A stretch of DNA of 64,000 bases, from the NCBI GenBank assembly GCA_902806575.1, contig CADCXD010000004.1:124001-188000 (forward strand), written 5' to 3'. Under the pieces are notes generated by a model. That model had not been told where the DNA came from. It made no database searches and saw nothing but the letters and a program-made list of their open reading frames with translations. Below, piece by piece: positions 60,446-64,000 of this stretch. The stretch is from Jackrogersella multiformis (Eukaryota; Ascomycota; Sordariomycetes; Xylariales; Hypoxylaceae). Made by a program: the position numbers and the translations under genes. The first letter of the stretch is position 1; each line of letters begins with the position of its first letter.

Positions 60446-61321
60446 AAGACATCGTAGACAAAGGAACGTCCTTATATGTTTATCATGGTCCATAGAGATA
60501 GGTTTATAGCTCCTCGTGCAACATCGTCACTATTACCTGTACTACAAGGTCTGCCTTATGACAATCATGATAATCATCCGAGAGGATGAACCAGGCTAAC
60601 CCACCCATACGCACGTCTACGACGAAGGTAGAGAACCTACTCTAGGTGCCTAATCCACCTATATATCTACATACGATATTATATCACGAAGGCCGCATCA
60701 AAACATTGATTACTCGTGTACCTACCTCCTACCTGTCTTATATACCTACTCAGATAAGCAAGACCTCATAGGTAAAGTAGTCCACAGCAAATCACTATAA
60801 ATCAGCTCACCGACAAAATCACTCTCGCTGTACGAAGCCGAAAACATATCCTTTTTCTAACTCTTTTTTTAAAAAGACAAGAGACACTAACGACTAACGT
60901 TACAATTGACAAATGCTTTTTATTCTAGGAGTACCCAGATGCCCTATCGCACATACGCAAGCAAATAGATATCTACTGCTGGGCCCCTATTGATCAGTAG
61001 TAATGGTGAGTAGCGGTGGTGTCGTATGGGAGTATTTGGACGACCGTCCGCTTTCGCGAATTTTGTCCTCATCTCATGTAGGTAGATAGCCTTGTCAACA
61101 TTTCAAGTGCCCCTCCGCCCGCCCCTGCGATTGATATATCAACTGTACTGTCCTATCATGTGCTTGTGTGGTACAGGCTGCCCATGCAGTTCCAATCCTA
61201 GCATCATGTTGGCATGCCTATCGACAGATGGCTCCCGGTCTGGTTTCCTTCACCCCTGGTTGTCTCCAACGAAGCCTAAGTGATGTCATATACGATCATC
61301 AACCCATCTGCAGTGGTCGGA

Positions 61322-63914
61322 TTAACTATCACTCTTCGGGGCGAGTCCACCCGGTGCTGGTGGTACCGGCGGCGAAGAAGGTCGTCCGTCGTCCTCCCCT
61401 GCGCCAGGAATAGGTCCTAATTCCCCTGGAGCCAGTGGTTTAGTTGACGACGGGACAGTCATAGGGCCCTTCGGGACGGCGATACGGTTGGGTAACGGCT
61501 CGCCACGGATAACCTTCTCGACCTCCTCTTTGCTTAATGTTTCGTATTCAACGAGCGCCTTGGCTAATAGGTCAAGCTCGCGCCGGTGGGCCATTAAGAG
61601 CTTGCGAGCGCGTTCGTACGCCTCGTTGAGCGTGCGTTGGACTTCTGACTCGACTTGTGCTCTGGTCTCGCTGCTTAGAGTATCGTATCGGCTTCCGTAC
61701 TCCATATTCCCGAGTTTAGCAGACATGCCTAAGCTTGCTACCATATTGAAGGCGACGCCAGTTGCCATTTGGAGATCCTGAATTGAACCGTCAGTACACA
61801 TTGACCCAAGAATAAGAAATACTAAAGGGGGGTCTTACCGATGAAGCGCCACTGGTAACTTGGTTAACTCCGTAGACAATCTCTTCCGCGAGCTTACCTC
61901 CTAGACACATGTCTATACGAGCTAGATAATTGCTGATAGTGTAGGAGTACTTGTCCATCTCTGGAAGGGCTGCTGTATGACCCAGTGAATGTGCGCGAGG
62001 GAGAACGGTAACCTTATACAGGCTTGAACCGGAACCCTTGGTGAGCAGACTGACAAGAGCATGGCCGGCTTCGTGGTAAGCTGTCATCTCCTTCTCTTCA
62101 GCGCTGATGACCATAGTCTTTCGCTCGGCGCCCATAATGACTCTGTCTTTAGCCCAGTCGAAGTCCTCTTTCCTGACAGAAGTAGCCTTCGCCTTGCTGG
62201 CGTGGACAGCAGCCTGGTTGACAATATTCTCGAGCTCGGCTCCGGAAAGACCAGAAGTACCCAGGGCGATGTTCTGGAGATCAACATCCTTGGAGGCCTT
62301 TATTTTCTTAGCGTGATACTTAAGGATAGCAAGACGGCCGCGGACATCAGGCAGATCGACGACGACGTGACGGTCAAAACGACCAGGCCGTGTAAGGGCC
62401 TTGTCGAGCAGCTCGGGGAAGTTCGTGGCACCGATGATAATAACACCGCTGGTTTGATCGAACCCGTCGAGTTCGGTAAGAAGCTGGTTCAGGGTCTGCT
62501 TAACATATGCAGCGTCGCGCGCATTACGGCGCCCTCCAATGGCATCGAGTTCGTCGATGAAGACGATGGCGGGCGACTTAGACTTGGCGGCAGCGAAAAG
62601 ATCACGGACTCGCTTGGCGCCAACACCGACGTAAACCTCATCGAATTCGCTACCAGACATGTAGAAGAACGGAACACCAGCCTCGCCAGCGACGGCCCTG
62701 GCAAGAAGCGTCTTTCCAGTACCGGGAGGCCCGACTAGTAGAATGCCCTTAGGCAATTTGCCACCGAGCTCGGAGAAGTTGTCAGGGTTGCGCAGGAACT
62801 CGACCATCTCCTGCAATTCTTCCTTGGCCTCGTCGGCGCCGTGTACATCCGAGAACCGGGTCTTCTGGTGTTCAGCCTTGACTTCGCTTTCGATTTTGCC
62901 CCCAGGTCGTTTTAAAATACCTAGGCCTTCAATGAGCATCGTCACGACAACCAAGCTCAAATAGGTGATGAGAAAGAACCACATGAGAAATTTGACCCAG
63001 CGGAAGACGCTGCCACCGAACGTCTCGTCAACGACAACGTGAAGCGGGCCGTCCTTGCCGCCAGCTGCCTGGCCGCTTTTGGAGACCGCTAAGTTGCCGC
63101 CACGAGATCGAGCTGCTAGAGCCTGAGTCACAGCTTGAACTTGCGTGGACGTCAGATTTCCGGGTAGGTTCTTCACAGTTTCGTTGATGTCCTGATCCGG
63201 CGTTCCTTGGGTGCCGTTGTTAGTCAACATAGCCAGCGCTTTCCCGTACGCCTCGGTCGCAGCGGAATTTGCTGCAAAGCGTCCGGACTGATATCTCTCA
63301 ATGATGATGGCGGGCATGTTTGCTCTCAAGAGGGACTGGTAGAATGCGTTCTGGGCAGTGGCGCTGGTAGGATTCTTATTGGCAGATTCTTCCATATGAG
63401 CGAGCAAGTTCCTAGAAAGTCCACCACTCTGAAAAGACCTTCGCTGAGATATATCCATCTTTATAAATCGGCTCGGGAATGGGCGTAACCCGGTCGAGGT
63501 AGGCATAAATCGGGCAGACATAGATCGGAGTGGCGTATATTGCGGGTATAGACGATGCATTATCGGGTTTGACGCAAGAAGAGCAGTACGCTGCATGGTC
63601 GAGATCGAAGAACGGATATCGAAGGGAGTGGCGATATTCTTCATAGAGGCAGTGGGCATAAGAGAGAGACGGGCATCATTTTGAGGATCTCGAAGAAACT
63701 CGGGAAGCTCAAAGCGGGGAGAATGGGAAAAGACCTTAGGCTGGACATGAGTCGGTTTCGGACCTGGTTCGACTCTTCGGATCTGAGGTAATTTCGGATT
63801 CGGCATTGGGAGCGACGGCGCTCGGAACGGTACCATCAAAGTACTCATGATTGATGGCCACAGATCCGTAGTCGCCGCCGCGATGCTCGGTAGAGCTGAC
63901 GTCTGGAACGCCAT
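61322..63914 (-). CDS. YME1: mitochondrial i-AAA protease (YME1/IAP-1 type)
   Basis: Two exons, 61839-63914 and 61322-61777, are joined in phase 0 across a 61-bp intron (GTAAGA...TTCAG) to 843 residues. The N-terminus (about 1-160) is rich in Arg/Ser/Pro with few acidic residues, fitting a mitochondrial presequence. One membrane span (FLMWFFLITYLSLVVVTMLI) lies near 306-328. The AAA+ domain has Walker A GPPGTGKT (about 390), Walker B VFIDELDAIGGRR and GATNFPELLDKAL with the RPGRFD box. The M41 zinc-protease motif HEAGH is near 613. The C-terminus is Pro-rich (SSPPVPPAPGG). One span places the catalytic part in the intermembrane space, where i-AAA degrades misfolded and short-lived inner-membrane proteins. 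All motifs are intact; this is a conserved housekeeping gene. Confidence 0.95.
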
Positions 63915-64000
63915 GGCGACTCGGCTGGGGGAGCGCAGGTGTGCTCAGCAAGTCGCGATGGGAGTGATACCCTTCTACTCTGCTTTCGACGAAGTTGTGG
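63915..64000. other. upstream flank of the i-AAA protease gene
   Basis: Only 86 bp before the start codon are in the window; no promoter element was recognised. Confidence 0.5.

Larger units (their letters stand above)
53485..61321. other. gene-poor region, third part
   Basis: No supported gene up to the i-AAA protease. A GC-richer island at 53560-53820 and another at 57830-58110 have short open frames without features. The part from 59100 to 60450 contains copies of the 60-bp repeat and strong hairpins. An ATGATG microsatellite is near 59026-59040. Confidence 0.5.

Overview
The window looks like nuclear DNA of a filamentous ascomycete (Pezizomycotina, probably Sordariomycetes; the genus cannot be told from the sequence alone). 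The evidence is short introns (about 40-140 bp) with GT...AG ends and CTAAC/CTGAT-like branch points, fungal families (Goodbye-NACHT STAND receptor, fungal C2H2 factor, mitochondrial i-AAA protease), and AT-rich repeat remnants whose decay follows the CpA-to-TpA signature of repeat-induced point mutation (RIP). All splice junctions below were read by eye.

Layout. 1-1740 is an extremely AT-rich RIP relic. 1741-2680 is ordinary to AT-rich spacer. 2681-9535 is one full-length Ty3/gypsy-type LTR retrotransposon on the minus strand, heavily RIP-mutated, with about 250-bp LTRs at both ends. It stops 100 bp before the start codon of a hemerythrin-domain gene.

9.6-33.3 kb is the gene-bearing accessory part: hemerythrin/HHE protein (+), Frag1/DRAM/Sfk1 membrane protein (-), a small unknown (-), a cytochrome P450 (+), an ISG12/IFI6-like hydrophobic protein (-), a flavin amine oxidase (-), a 1,567-residue NLR-type receptor (-), a member of an uncharacterised fungal family broken by an in-frame stop (+), a kinase-like protein lacking catalytic motifs (-), and a secreted amidase-signature protein (+). 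The receptor, broken unknown and kinase-like gene lie together (21.2-29.7 kb) and resemble a non-self-recognition or stress island rather than a metabolic cluster. No common pathway is evident.

35.7-37.2 kb holds a four-finger C2H2 transcription factor (-). From about 37.2 to 61.3 kb there is a roughly 24-kb stretch without a convincing gene, rich in short palindromic motifs (CCTAGG-centred and TAGTGTAG-type) and with a small dispersed repeat family. The window ends with a complete i-AAA mitochondrial protease gene (YME1/IAP-1 type, -), a housekeeping gene.

Main points for follow-up: the NLR and its neighbours, the ISG12-like protein, the RIP-type nonsense mutation in a single gene outside the repeats, the strand-asymmetric RIP of the two repeat blocks, and the dispersed CCTAGG palindromes that also sit inside introns.
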